64,000 nt of DNA, taken from assembly GCF_023078275.1 (NCBI RefSeq), contig NC_062984.1, positions 20,246,578 through 20,310,577 on the forward strand, read 5' to 3'. This document shows, one piece after another, positions 46,785 through 59,251 of the stretch (position 1 is its first letter; every line of letters starts with the position of its first letter). The translations under genes and the position numbers were made by a program. Under the pieces are notes generated by a model. That model was not told the origin of the DNA. It did not search any database and was given only the letters and a program-made list of their open reading frames with translations. The stretch is from Leguminivora glycinivorella (taxonomy: Eukaryota; Arthropoda; Insecta; Lepidoptera; Tortricidae).

Positions 46785-48613
46785 TTGATACATGGATGGT
46801 GATAAGCAATAATGTGTCAACCCACAAAAACTAAAAAATGAGATTTTAATGCCATGTTATAGCTGGATTTTTAAACTTCTATTTGCAAAAATGACCTTTT
46901 CATTTTGAAAATTTTCACTATCCCAAAAGTAAAAAAATAGGTTAACACAAATCCTTTATCGTGTGTTGCCTGTTTTGCATTAATGTGTCAAGAACCTTAA
47001 CTTATTATAGTAATTGGCAGAAGACATATTTAAATTACAATAATGTGTTATGAGGGTTGACTCAACGATTTTTTTACACTTGACTCATTCTTGCAAAACG
47101 CAAAAAATGACATAGTTACCCACTATGAGACTTGAATGATTATTGCAAAATGATATTTTATTCGTTTTTTTATGCTACGACCCGTGTTATAAAACATAAA
47201 TCATTATTGTTAAATTATATTCGGGTCATAAATTGTTCGTTTTTGGTGTAAGTAACATGACACTATATTGTAAAATACAACTGTTCATATTAATTTATGT
47301 TTGAATAAGTTATGACTTAGTCCATTAGTATATTTTTGCACATGAATGGTAAATTCAGTACGAAATTGAACATTTTAAGTCATGAATATACATATTCGTT
47401 ATTATAATTTGCAAACATTTTTTACAAGTACGTGTTTATATAAAAATCTAATATAAGCTACTATTTTTTTATAATTACTAATTACATTAAGACGTGTTAA
47501 TGTATGCATAAAAATATTGTTTGATTTTTGTATACTTACTGAATGGTAGTTTATTATTTTGTTACGGATATTTTATGTTTTGTTCTTGTACAAGTCATGA
47601 GTTAATCATAATTTAAATGACTTAGTCTATATCTTAGCGTAAAAAAATATGTTGTTGTATATTTTAGATAGGTAGTTTATTTTTTTTAAAGATGATTATT
47701 TGGTTTTTGTAACGATTTTTTGTTGAAAAAGCACAGATAATATAAATATGTGTCTAGAAATGATCATTACTCTAATAGTTAATTTATAGTATTTTATTCA
47801 ACAGACGTTTAAAGGAGGTCAAGAAATATGAGTGGCGTACTTTCCACGAGTATTTTGGAGTCAGTTAAACACCATTGCATACAATACTTTTACAACGACC
47901 ATGCACTTAGTTTTAATAGTTTTTTTTTAATAATTCTCGCGAAATTCACACTGTTTCCTGTATTGCAAAGGTTTGCACTGTCAGCTCAGCTGCCCAAAGC
48001 CTTCCCGCGCACGCACGCAGTATCAGTTAATGCAATGCGTTGCCATGATTACAGAACCAAACAATGCGTTTTCAGTTTTTTCGATACGCACAATCCTGTA
48101 AATGACGAATAACAGTTCGGGAGCAGAAAAATCATTAAAAGGTTTGATTAATAAATAATGTATTGATTCATACATACACATACCTAATAACATAAGTGAC
48201 CATGACTGATTGTTACTTAACACTTATAAAGTTAAAAATATGCATAGGTAGAGTATTTTACAACAACAGTTTATGTGCTTTAACATGTTTATTTAAGACT
48301 CATAGATATTTTTAAACAATTAGCAAAAGTGGGTTAAGTATCATAACACAGTCTTGAAAAAGTTTGACGTCGTCGAACAATTCGCAATAAAAGAAAAGGG
48401 CATTATTTCATCAAATTGAAGTTTGTTTTGAAATTAAGCTACAATAATCACTACTACTGAACGTATTATAGCTGAAAAACACAACAATCTATATAAAAAC
48501 AATTTTTTTTAAGAAAAACACAAAAAAAAGAGAAAAAATCTTTAGACGCCATTTTCTCAAAATGGTTGGCGTGTGGGTTGACACATTGTTGCTTATCAGC
48601 ATCCACATATCAA
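46785..48613. mobile_element. 1.8-kb TIR element with GATAAGCAATAATGTGTC ends
   Basis: About 40-bp inverted ends: TTGATACATGGATGGTGATA on the left and, on the other strand, TTGATATGTGGATGCTGATA on the right, both continuing through AATGTGTCAACCCACA. An isolated end lies at 38848. The interior repeats AATGTGTCAA/AATGTGTTAT motifs at 46980-47060. No transposase frame is seen, so it is non-autonomous or decayed. Target duplication not clear. Confidence 0.7.
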
Positions 48614-48679
48614 GGTTATTTTAATAGGACAAAAATATGTTGGGCCTCAAAGGGTTTTTGAAAAAAAAATAGTAATCAT

Positions 48680-48682
<3 letters not shown>

Positions 48683-48717
<35 letters not shown>

Positions 48718-49756
48718 AAACTTAAGAGTTAATCTCTTGTCGGTGGAGTATTTTCCAGCTTTTTCTATCCTGTGCCAGCTCTTTGACACTTTGATACGAC
48801 ACGGCCCCTACTTTTTCTTTTATTTGGTCCATGTAGCTGCGTCTGGGCTTTCCTCGACCTCTCTTACGACCAATCCGTCCCTCCAGAATAGTAATAAAAA
48901 AGTGGTCGTGTCGCATCAAATGTCCGATCATTTTTCCGCGTCTATTTTCAATCGTTTTCAGGATGGCTCGTCTTTCATTTACTCTTCGTAACACCTCCTC
49001 ATTCGTAATCTTGTCTCTCCAACTAATTCCCTCCATTCGTCTCCAGCACCACATTTCAAACGCTTCCATTCTCTTCCTATCTCTTAGGGTCATTGTCCAC
49101 GTTTCACATCCATAAAGGGCTATACTCCAGATGTACACCTTGATCAGAAGTTTCTTGTTTTTGCATGACATACGGGATTTCAACAATTGTCTCTTCTGGT
49201 TGAAAGCTTTTTTTGCCATAGCAATCCTCGCAACGATGTCTGGTGTGCATCTAGAGTTCTCTGTAATTAAGCTGCCTAAATATTTAAAACTATTTACTTG
49301 TTGAATTGGCGTATTGTTGAGAACTATAGTAGGATAACTGGTTCTGTGTTTTGCAGTTGTGAGAGTTTTCGTTTTCTTAATATTTATCTTTAAGTCTAAT
49401 TCGTTAAAAACTGTGTCCATGGTTATCAATAGCTGTTCTAATTGGGTTGAAGTTTCTGCAAATGCTGCGATATCGTCTGCGAATCGTATAAAATGTATTT
49501 TCTCCCCGTTAAATGTTACGTACCCCACCCTTGTCTGTTTCTATAATTTTCCTTATAGCGTGTTCTATGTATACATTAAATATGATAGGTGAAAGTGGAC
49601 ATCCCTGTCGTACTCCTTGCCTAATCCTTGCATTCCCAGTTTCCTCTCCTACTTCCACCAACGCCTCCTGCTCCTTGTAAAGTTGGTAAATTATCCTTCT
49701 GTCTCTGTAGTCCACTCCTGCTTCTTTTAAGACGGCCATCATTTTTTTCCAGTTAA
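48683..49756 (-). pseudogene. 5'-truncated RTE-type LINE
   Basis: On the minus strand, 49756 to about 49510 encodes the RT palm region (VRQGCPLSPIIFNVYIEHAI). A frameshift near 49520 leads into 48722-49528, with the catalytic RFADDIAAF box and the RTE-like C-terminal segment (LYGCETWTMTLRDRKRMEAF, FEMWCWRRMEGISWRDK). The element ends in a (TGA)n tail (48683-48716 on the plus strand), typical of RTE elements. The endonuclease and N-terminal RT are missing, and the frameshift makes it inactive. Confidence 0.88.
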
Positions 49757-52233
49757 CCATAAAATATAAAAGTAATAAACAGTAACAGAAATATTCCCCA
49801 AGGTAACAATTATTGTTTTTGGAGATGTAAATGGTCCCCAACATCAGAGAAAACACACACTATTTGAAACATAACACTATCTAATACGTGTGAATGTGAA
49901 ATGTGGAATGCCATTATATCTTGGCCTCGAATAATCGCCAACATCATGTGTGTCCTGTTAAACAGGTAGTTATTTTTAACAGTGCCGTTCTAAGAACCAT
50001 ACATTCCGTCTGGTGGGGAGCCGAGCCCACCTCATGGCGCGTTGCCATTGGTTGGCCGGTATCGTACGATGTTTTTGCATGTGTGAGAGGCGCTTGCGTC
50101 GACACAGGGGAAATATTGCAACCGCTTACCGAATGCTGTCACTTCCACGAAGCGTTACAAGTGCATTATGCTATGTAACGTAGCTGTTATAGAGCAAGAG
50201 GTCGCATAAGAGTGGTACGCGTCAATTTTATTCAAATAGGAATGCTCAAGACACACATTGTCATCCAATCGAAGCATGATCGAGGGCCAATTCGTTCTCG
50301 TAGATATAGAACCGCCAATTAACTGTGGAATTGTTCAGATGCCTTAGAAGTATCGCCTTGACACGCGGTCGACTCAATAATCGTGCTTTATTGATGATTG
50401 ATTGTAAACAATTTTTTGCAATGTATATTGTTTGGACGTAGGTACTCGTAAACTTATGTCATTCATTCACTGAAAATTTGCGTATAAATGAGTTGCATGA
50501 ATAGGTAAATAAACAAAATGTTAATTTGACTATTTAGGTAATATCATTATTGAGTAACATGCCTGAATCACAGTTTTGTCCTGATTATAATATATGCTCA
50601 TTGCTAAATAACGCAAATTCAGATTTAATTATTGATAAAACTAGAGTAACAAAGCAGTTACGAAATAATTAACGTATTTATGGTAACATTAATCAAAGTA
50701 CGGTAATAAATTGACAACTAAAACATCAACAGACTGTACTATAAATATGACTGTTCCCATTAAAATAACGTTTTAAATCCTTCAATGTTCACTGAAGGTT
50801 TTTCCAGAAAGATTCCATTCACACTCACGGTCAGGGCATATTGGCAAAGTCAATTCACAAGTAGGAATACAGACGCCACTTGTTTCATCGGTGACTATGG
50901 AATAATCATGTTAAAAACCTTTTAATTTCGAATTAAAACGTTTAATAATATAACTTGGCAAACAAAGAGTAGAAATGGTTTTTTTTTTTATCATTGCCAC
51001 TTGCCACATACAAAACGTTTTATATAGACGCTGGCGCCAATATTAATTACTACTCCTTTTTGCCAGACTGGAGCTTAATATGTTCTGATTTTCTCTTTAC
51101 TTTTAATGTGTGAATTGGATCATAGTATGTAGGAAATACCCCATGTTGCCCATTTAAAATGTATTTATCCTGTGAGGAATTTATTTGTTTACGATTGCAG
51201 TTCGATTTTTTTTTTCAAAATAACTCTAGGAAAGAGTTGAATTGGAAAGTGCGATGACTACTAACCCCCTTATTCATAAACGTACGCTAAAGTTATCAAG
51301 CCGATAAAGTTCGTTTGTCTCTTTCTATCACCGCATTACGTCGGAAAGGGACAAACGGACATTACACTTTGATATAAAATCAGAATACTATAGAAAGCAC
51401 ATAATAATGCATGTACATAATAATATATATTGGTCTGATCAGATGGTACTTTTAGGTTCTACGTCTAGCATAAATATAAAAATTCATTTATGTACATAAA
51501 CTAATTTAGGTCGTTTTTCAGGGATTATTATTAGAAAATAAAGTTTAGAAATTAGATTCCTACCAGTTAATACGACATTTATTACATTTTAAAAATAAAA
51601 GTGTATTTTTACTAAACTTGCTTATTCTCTCGCTATTAAAATTACCAAAGTGTTTCTACCGCACGCTTCAGTAATAAAAATGAAAATATTAAAACGTGAA
51701 GGTTACAGTCAGTAATACTGATATATGTATGTATAGGTGTAGACCGCGTGGACATGTGCCAATATTTACAACTAAAGATAAGAAGCATCACGTTTGCTGT
51801 TTTTTTTGATTTATTATTAGTTTTTGAAGTTCGAAAAACAACGCTTGATGGTAAGCAACAAAGACATTGAGCAACGGCGGTGTCACTATAAAACCACTAC
51901 CAGGATCAAAAGAATATTTATTTTTAATTGTTGTGATAAAAAAATAACTAATAAAAACTAGAGTCACCAGATTTTTTCCACAATATTACGAATGACAAAA
52001 ACTCATCAATTTTAGTATCTCTAAAACTATCACATTTCACAAAACTCAAATTCAAATTCAAAAATCAAAATTGACAAAACTGTAAATATTCTGAAATATG
52101 TTTTTCTGAAGTATGTTTCTCTTTTTGATATTTTTTTAGACGATTGCTCATTATTAACTAGACATCCTATAAATCCTTTATTAATTTACCTACCTATACA
52201 ACCGTGATTTATTAAAGGGAAATAAAACATTAT
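49757..52233. other. Unassigned stretch
   Basis: Mostly AT-rich. A GC-richer segment at 49990-50170 has a 91-codon plus-strand frame without recognised motif. At 50820-50910 a minus-strand ATG opens into a short hydrophobic peptide (MKQVASVFLLVN), but it ends at a stop and has no phase-1 donor. No repeats resolved. Confidence 0.35.
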
Positions 52234-52664
52234 TTTTCACCACACCAACTAGTAAAGGCTTACTTTGCTATTCGAAAACAGATAGCAAAATTGCGTTTTA
52301 TTCACAAGAGTGCAAAGTAATTTCATACAAATTTTAACTTGATGTCTTAAGCTGGCTGGTAGAAATTACCTACAAATGATGATTTTGAATCATAAATATT
52401 GAATAGATTGATGGATTTGATTTAGTTTGATGTTTTATAGTCAGTATTTTGTTCGTATTGGTGTGGTGAAAAATTTTGTGTTTCACTCGGTGGCAAAGTT
52501 TGTTTAACCTTCGTGCCTTGAAACCCTCGCAACGCTCAAGATTCCACTTTTTGAACCTCTCGCTACGCTCGCGGTTCAATATTGGCATCTTTCGCTTGCT
52601 CGGGTATCAATATTAGCACGTGCGGTTAAACAACAACTTTGCCCCCTTGTAAAACAAATAACTA
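52234..52664 (+). repeat. Dispersed repeat with GGCAAAGTTTGTTTAACC, copy 2
   Basis: Same unit and orientation as 20193-20629, here without the enclosing element. It starts near CACCACACCAACTAGTAAAG and ends CTTGTAAAACAAATAACT. Confidence 0.75.
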
Positions 52665-53654
52665 TTGTTCTCCAAATTCAACATGGCCTCAGGTGTTAAG
52701 CCCTAACGCGCTGGCGGTGCTGTAAGATGCTTATAAATTCAACGCGGGAGTTATAATATAAGTTGGCAAACTTGAAGTACTGAAAATGGACCAAGTTTGG
52801 CAAGAACGGACCGGACTTGTCAAGACTTCATGTTGTACAATGCAGATGCAGACTTAAATTGGCCAATTACTTTAGGTTAATAACATAACCTTTGAGTGGA
52901 CAATGGCCTCCTTCCGAAGGGAACCAATATATCAGTGTTCGCTTATAGAGTAGTTATATTATATTTATTTCGATAAAATACAAGTAACTTGAGTAAAAAA
53001 AGAGAAAGTCAAGAGAATTATAAGTGATTTTCTGAATACTTATTTTTGTCTTCGCGTTTGAACACTGATTATTGTGGAAACGCATAGGTATTTTACAAAA
53101 AGAAAATGAATTACAGCTATAAAAATATTTGAGAATACTTAGTTACCTACATATTTATCAATTTGAAAGTTTTTATTTAAAGTACAAGAAAATACATGAT
53201 TAAGGTAAACTTAGGGGTCAAATCGACCTCTAAGACCTTACCTTTCGGTAGTGTACTCTCGCAGCAACGTATTAAAAAAATTAAAAATAGACTAGGTTCA
53301 CTGTATAGTAAAAGTAACATTTTATATTAATGGATTTAAAGACATATTAGTGTTCTACTTTGATTAAATAACACAGTAACTTTTACATCATTGTAAATAG
53401 CGTGATAGATTACTTTCTGATAACCTATTAACCAGTAAATATTTGTAAAGATTAAATAATATTATGTTAGATAACATAAGTTTATCTACTTACGATGAGG
53501 TAATCTACTATCGCCATTTCTCGGCAACAGAGCATCTACTATATACTTCTATGTAGTATTAGGCAATAATTATATTATGTTGAGGAAAGAAAAATAATAG
53601 TTATTTTTCTTCAACATAATTTTTGTTAATTTACAGCGAAAACGTCACAATTTT
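52665..53654. other. Unassigned AT-rich stretch
   Basis: No gene or repeat family that I can support. Confidence 0.35.
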
Positions 53655-53889
53655 CACAAATAACCTAACCACAAAATTAAAATTTTGAAAAAACCCCCGA
53701 CCGCGACATAGTGGACCGATTTTTATGAAACATGGCTAAGAACACTCCCGACTAACTCAGCTTTCAAACAAAAAAAAAACTAAATCTATATCGGTTCACA
53801 CATTCGGGAGCTACGATCTACGATGCCACGGACAGACACGTCAAACTTATAACTTATAACACCCGTTGTTTTTGCGTCGGGGGTTAAAA
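53655..53889 (+). repeat. CATAGTGGACCGATTT family, copy 2
   Basis: Matches 33304-33561 with a shortened microsatellite section. Confidence 0.8.
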
Positions 53890-53959
53890 ACCATCATGAC
53901 ACCATCATTTTCCATCAGTGGCCTTTTTCACCACAGTGATAGTGACACGACACTGACAA

Positions 53960-54130
53960 TTATTATGTAACACCTAGCAATACTTCTCACTTGATGGTCT
54001 CATCGGAAGATCAGCGCTGGAAGTCACCAGCAACACGCTGAGATGAGGCCATTTCGTGGCACTTCATTACTTTCTGTCTTGTTGTTATTATGTGTTCTTT
54101 GTCTTGTCTGTGTTCACGAATAAATGTTTT
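53960..54130 (+). mobile_element. Retroelement 3' fragment
   Basis: GATCAGCGCTGG through GCTGAGATGAGGCCATTTCG to CACGAATAAATG resembles, from memory, a lepidopteran retroelement 3' end. Single copy here. Confidence 0.4.
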
Positions 54131-54654
54131 TCTACTCCAGCACTTAAATCTGTGAATTAGATTATTGTCAGCGGTATCCAAATTAAGTTCATTTGAGTAA
54201 CGATGAGAAAGTCTATTTGTCTATAGGTTCATAGGATTACTGCTAGCAGTAATCATATGAATATAGGAGTTCTGTAAATTTTTTTTTAAAAGCACAACTT
54301 CCATTTATCAGGTATGTTTTCATTTACAGTAATAAGTAACTTTTAATAAATAATATAATATTTAGGTTCATAATTTAAATCAAGATGAAAAAATAAACTT
54401 AAATGCGTTTTACATATTAGATATTGCAAAACAAAGGTAAAAATCATAAGTTTATCCAATAATTTTACATTCGACATTTAAATATTCTTGAACGCAACCA
54501 CATTTTTCGTAATTGAAAACCGGCTTATTTTCTATTTCTCTTGTCTATGGTATGTTTGACATTTGTAAACTTATCACGAAACTATTTGAACTATTTCGGT
54601 GGTGTGTAGTTTGTTTTAATTCGACGTTATTGTGCAAAAACATAAGTAATTGTG

Positions 54655-54924
54655 AGTGATTCTGGTGAAAATGCACTTCCGAAGAAATCAAGGCTATGGG
54701 CGCTCAAAGTGACTGACAATTTGTTACATGAAAAGTCAGATAAAGCGTACCAAAATATTATGATTGTTTTGACATGGAAATTGCAAAAAAATGTTTCAAC
54801 TTTCTCTGAAACGGCGTTGTTGGCATATTTTGAAGAATTGTGCAACAAGTTCTCGCCATCAACATTGTGGACAGAATACTCAATGCTACGACGATCCACA
54901 CAAATATTCCCATTCATTACATGA
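54655..54924 (+). pseudogene. Crypton-type recombinase N-terminal domain fragment
   Basis: An open frame of about 90 codons ends at TGA 54922-54924. Its end (ALLAYFEELCNKFSPSTLW, then TEYSMLRRSTQIF) matches the conserved start of Crypton-like tyrosine recombinases and insect genes derived from them: an aromatic-rich SAM-like, DNA-binding core domain. There is no in-frame ATG near the start and the recombinase catalytic domain is absent. A perfect GTAAGT donor lies 2 bases after the stop region, so it could be an exon whose stop arose by mutation. I recall the family pattern rather than a specific protein. Confidence 0.45.
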
Positions 54925-54987
54925 AGTAAGTAACTAACCCATTTTATTATTCTCGAATAGGTATGTATGTGGCTGTCGTAGAAAAAG

Positions 54988-55134
54988 TATAGTATACAAT
55001 CGTAACATTATGAAGGCTATAAAAGTCTCGTACCTTACTTAGGCCACTCGGCAAGCCTTCGTGGCCTAACCGCGGTACTCAACTTTTATAGCCTTCATAA
55101 CGTTACCGTTATATAATATACTATTATTCTATTC
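54988..55134. mobile_element. Foldback MITE with GAAGGCTATAAAAGT arms
   Basis: Arms of about 45 bp: ATAGTATAC with GTAACATTATGAAGGCTATA on the left, TATAGCCTTCATAACGTTAC with ATACTAT on the right. The centre is a second small hairpin (TAGGCCACTCGGC/CGTGGCCTA). Confidence 0.75.
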
Positions 55135-55139
55135 TATTC

Positions 55140-55470
55140 AATATAACTAAATCGAAATCGGTTTATCCGTTCGGGAGCTACGATGAAACAGACAGACACA
55201 CACACAGACAGTCAAACAGACAGACAGACAGACACTTCAAACTTATAACACCCCGTCGTTTTTGCGTCGGGGGTTAAAAAAATGACATTGTATGGAGAAA
55301 GTAAACAGCTCCCCCAAACGGTTACTTATTATTATAGTCTGTATCTTAAGGTATTTAAATAAATGTAAACAAAATCTACCCTCAAAAGGCTCCTTAATAC
55401 AATTGAGGGTAAATGAAAAATTACACGACCAAAATAAATAAGAAGGTAAGTCAGTGACAGTGACAGATTG
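55140..55470. repeat. Two repeat remnants
   Basis: 55140-55277 is a 5'-truncated copy of the CATAGTGGACCGATTT family (plus). 55364-55470 is the reverse-orientation counterpart of 15412-15521 (AATCTACCCTCAAAAGG). Confidence 0.65.
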
Positions 55471-55655
55471 GCTTGGTTTGGTATTTGGTTGGTTCACTTC
55501 CGGTTCGGGTGCCATCTTAGCGGCATCGTGTCGTGAATAATTTCTCCTTCTTTTGCTCATTAATGTTGTTTAATGTGTAATATCGATAGCTTATTATGCA
55601 GTAAACTAATGTTATAGTGAGAAGCTGATGAAGAATTAATCTCGAAACGCGTTTA

Positions 55656-56690
55656 GCCCCTTTTTAGGGTTCCGTACCTCAAAGAGGAAAAACGGAACCC
55701 TTATAGGATCACTCGCGTGTCTGTCTGTCCCTCTGTCACAGCCGATTTCTCCGAAACTACTAGACCGATTTACTTGAAATTTGGCACACGTATGTAAACC
55801 TATGACCCAAAGACGGACATGTAATTTAATTAAATGAAATTTAATCACAGGGGTCACTTTTGGGGGGTGAAAATGAAAATTAAAAATCAAAGTTATTAAA
55901 ACTATATTGTGTTACATATCAAATGAAAGAGCATTTTATCAGCATCTGAAATATATTTTTTTTATATTTTTTATTTTGGTAATTTAGAAGTAATTTAAGA
56001 AAATAAGCAAAAAATTACCATTCCCCCCCCCTTATCTCCGAAACTACTTAGCGTAAAATTTTCTAAAAAATACACGAGATAGCCCTCTCCCTGTAGATTA
56101 CAGGAAAACCTATTAGAAATCTACAGTCAAGCGTAAGTCGGACTTAAGAGAAAAAAACTCAGATTACGAATTTCACTCACTTCCGCTGCAAGTAGTTACT
56201 AAACGTCTTAAAATTGTGTAAGCGCGTTGGACAGGTATAAAGAAATTCATTTCTGTCTTTTTCTTTTTAGAACTTGTTCAAATTTTTTTTCATTTGTACA
56301 AAATGACTTAAGTTCCTACTAAAAAAGAGGCGCTTAAGACCGTTTATAAATTGACTGAGCAAAATTTTATTCAAATCGGTCCAAAAAAAGGTGTCTGTTG
56401 ACGAAAACGTAGAATTTGTGCCACCGAAAGTCCAAATCTGAAGTCCATTTTGCTCTATCTGTTATCGTTTCCGAGATATATACGTAAAGTCTTGAAAGTG
56501 CGAAACGTTAACTTTGCCATCATAGTCGGTCAGGCGCTCATGAGTTCTTTGTATGGAAAAGTCGAAAACCGACTCGCACTTGACCAATGTTCATAGAACG
56601 TTGTGGTTTTTTTTCATTACCAAAAATGACTTAAGCGCCTTCGGAAGTGCAGGTGCTTAAGACCGTTTGTAAATTAAAGTTAGCTGTGAT
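55656..56690. repeat. Composite dispersed repeat with GAAAAACGGAACCC start
   Basis: Begins AGGGTTCCGTACCTCAAAGA, includes TCTGTCTGTCCCTCTGTCAC, and reaches AAACCGACTCGCACTTGACC near 56585, a recurrent lepidopteran repeat end. A ~55-bp motif (AAAATGACTTAAG ... GCTTAAGACCGTTT) occurs at 56300-56356 and 56625-56684. Non-coding. Confidence 0.55.
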
Positions 56691-57025
56691 GGCTCAACGA
56701 AGAAAGAAGATTTCAATATCCTACTTATACATATTTCATTAATTTAACTATACAGTTTATATTACTCAAGCCAAGCGTTACGTTATTTATTGCTATTGAA
56801 AGGAAAACTTCTGTATAAACATAAAGCTTGAAACAAATTATGGGACGCGTCTGACGGACGCGGCTGACGACCGCGACTGATAAGTGTGCACAGTCTTAAA
56901 ACATTCAGTGCCTCAGATTGTAGACGGAGAGCTGGCAGGATTTTGGAGTAGGTCCTTGAGGCAACCTGGAAAGGTGCTCAGATGCTTCTCTGATCATAGC
57001 CAACATCAGGTCTGCAAGTCTGGCA

Positions 57026-58125
57026 GCTGGGGAGCGGGGCTTTATCGAGCTATGAATTTTTAAAGATTTAATTTTTTGAGGCCCAAAAAAGGTGTTTGAG
57101 GCAACCTGGAATTATTAAAAAGTGAAAATAGAGTTCCTCAGAAGTCGCATAGTATTTATGCCAGATCATTTGGCCGGGTCCTTCACCGTGCCAGAACGGT
57201 ACAAAGTGGTAAAAAAAAAAATTCCAAAAAAGGTTCTTGAGGCAGTCTGTCATTTTTACCAGTGAAAGATGAGGGTCTAAATAGCCATGGAAAAATAATG
57301 CCATGACATGAGGTGGGGTCCGTACCCTGCCATTCGATCTTGAAAGTCAATTTTTTAGTTTTTCGTAAATAACTCGTAAACGGTGGCCCACTGCAAAAAA
57401 ATATGTTAAACAGAAAATATCTACATAAAATTTCCTACAAGAAAGGTTATGTACGTTTTTTCGATAGGATCAATATATAAATGGATAATTTAGTAAGAAA
57501 GTTTTTTTTAATCGATTACATGTTCCGTTTTTCGTTAATACCTCGTAAACGGTGGCCCACAGCAAAAAAATATGTTAAACAGAAAATATCTACATAAAAT
57601 TTCCTATAAGAAAGGTTATATAACTTTTTTCGCTAGGATCAATTTTTTAGTTGGAAAGTATTTTTAAATAGATATTTGAGCCGTTTTTTGTTGATAACTC
57701 AAAAACGGTGGCTCACAGCCAAAAATAATGTTAGACAGAATTAATCTACATAATATTTTATACAAAAAAGGTTCTATAAGATTTTTCGCTAGGATCAATA
57801 TTTTAGTTGGAAAGTATTTTTAAATAGATTTCATGGGCCGTTTTTTGTTAATAACTCGAAATCGGTGGCTCATAGCCAAAAATAATGTTATACAGAATTA
57901 ATCTACATAATATTTCCTACAAGAAAGGTTCTATAACATTTTTCGCTAGAATCAATATTTTAGTTGGAAAGTATTTTTGAATAGATTTCACGGGCCGTTT
58001 TTTGTTAATAACTCGAAATCGGTGGCTCACAGCCAAAACTAATGTTTCACAGAATTAATCTTCATAATATTTCCTACAAGAAAGATTCTATAATATTTTT
58101 CGCTAGGATCAATATTTTAGTTGAA
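57026..58125. repeat. Left arm of a large inverted structure
   Basis: Reverse complement of the right arm (62446-64000). 57026-57350 is nearly identical to 63680-64000. From 57350 inward it consists of five units of about 157 bp, each with a CGCTAGGATCAAT box (near 57457, 57630, 57787, 57944, 58101), TAACTCGAAATCGGTGGCTC and TACAAGAAAGGTTCTATA. Outward, TTGAGGCAACCTGG-type motifs recur at 56951, 57094 and 57238, about 144 bp apart, so the left boundary may lie further out. Frames in it are present in both arms but unrecognised. Confidence 0.85.
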
Positions 58126-58132
58126 AAGTATT

Positions 58133-58440
58133 TTTCCAACTTCCCGGACCGCCGGCGAGTCGATCAGGGACGCTCCGGGCCTTAGGCCCTACGCGGAGCT
58201 CGGCCTTCGGCCTTCGCTCGGCTCCGAAGCTCCACCGTCGGGCCTTCGGCCCGCCGGTTACGCTTGTTTAAGACACTTTTGTAAGGAAATTGTATGGGAA
58301 CACTTTATGCCCGCAGTGAAATTACTTGGATTTGGCCCGGGTGGGAGCCTAAAGGTGAGCTCCGTTCCTGCGGCCCTCCGCGGGGTCGGCCTTCGGCCTC
58401 CCACCCTGAAGCTCGCCCTTCGGGTTCGCGAAAATACTTG
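58133..58440. other. GC-rich block with CCTTCGG palindromes
   Basis: Abrupt GC-rich sequence just inside the left arm, with repeated GGGCCTTCGGCCCG-like palindromes and CGGCCTTCGGCCT. No supportable gene; the ~106-codon frame reflects composition. Confidence 0.6.
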
Positions 58441-58985
58441 AAAAATTTATTTTGCCATAACGGCGGCCATCTTGGATTTTCGAAAAAATTTTTTTGACAT
58501 TTGTATTCTAGGGGCCCATACAGCCGCATGCAAAATTTTTTTCTACTCGGGCTCCTGTATGACATTTGATCGAGCACCCCCCGGCTATCTCTTACGGTTT
58601 AAAAGTTGCCATACAAAAAGTGGAAATTTTTTTCACATTTGTAGCATTTTTCAAAAATTTTTTATATCATTCTAATCTAGACCCTAGAGAGATTCTATGA
58701 CCAAAATTTGAGCACTCTAGGATAAACTTGAAAAATCTACAAAAAAAAAGTCGGCCATTTTGAAAAAAAAATGGCGGCCTCAAAAACTGCCCAGGGTCTT
58801 CTATGACATTTGGTCGAGCACCCCCCAATATCTCCCCCGTTTAGCCAGGCCGTCCAACATTTTTTGACCCAAGAGTCGCAGACCAGATTCCATATTTTTT
58901 CCACACGTCTCCCCGCTCCCTCTATACAAAGACACTTCGACCGTCGAAATCGGTTTAGCCGTTCTCCAGATATAGGGAGAGGTTA
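58441..58985. repeat. Non-coding segment with two related sub-repeats
   Basis: ATGACATTTGATCGAGCACC at about 58560 and ATGACATTTGGTCGAGCACC at about 58802 are two versions of one motif, each followed by a C run and ATCTC. AAATGGCGGCC/GGCGGCCATCTTGG motifs also repeat. Probably part of the same large element. Confidence 0.45.
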
Positions 58986-59005
58986 GAAATCAGTGGGGTT
59001 GCAGC

Positions 59006-59251
59006 TATATATAAGACCGTATGCCTGTTTGCCACCCACGGGATCAAGATTTGTTAAGTCGCAGTATACAGCATTTCTCGGAACTATCTAGCTACTTACG
59101 AAAGCAAGGAGCGCCGGACGATCGAACGCAAGTCCGTTGTCTACGAGCGCTCGGCGCAGACTGAGCGGAGTGAGCGGGCCCGTATCAACACAGTGTATTT
59201 TATTCGAATTTCAGGTGCTTTAAAAAAATGACTGTCGACAGAAAGGTATGT
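59006..59251 (+). promoter_or_regulatory. TATA-containing segment with a mini-exon-like start
   Basis: TATATATAAG at 59006-59015 is followed about 220 bp later by a possible acceptor (CGAATTTCAG), ATG at 59228 and six codons (MTVDRK) ending at AAG|GTATGT (donor at 59246). This is the layout of a promoter and first coding exon, but no continuing exon is recognised downstream before retroelement sequence begins. Confidence 0.3.

Noticed and set aside
50820..50910. Signal-peptide exon of the host gene (MKQVASVFLLVN on the minus strand)
   Set aside because: The frame stops after 12 codons and none of the GT sites gives the phase-1 donor that exon A requires.
58121..58577. Pro/Gly/Arg-rich ORFs on both strands
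   Set aside because: They arise from the GC-rich CCTTCGG palindromes, which are stop-poor in all frames.
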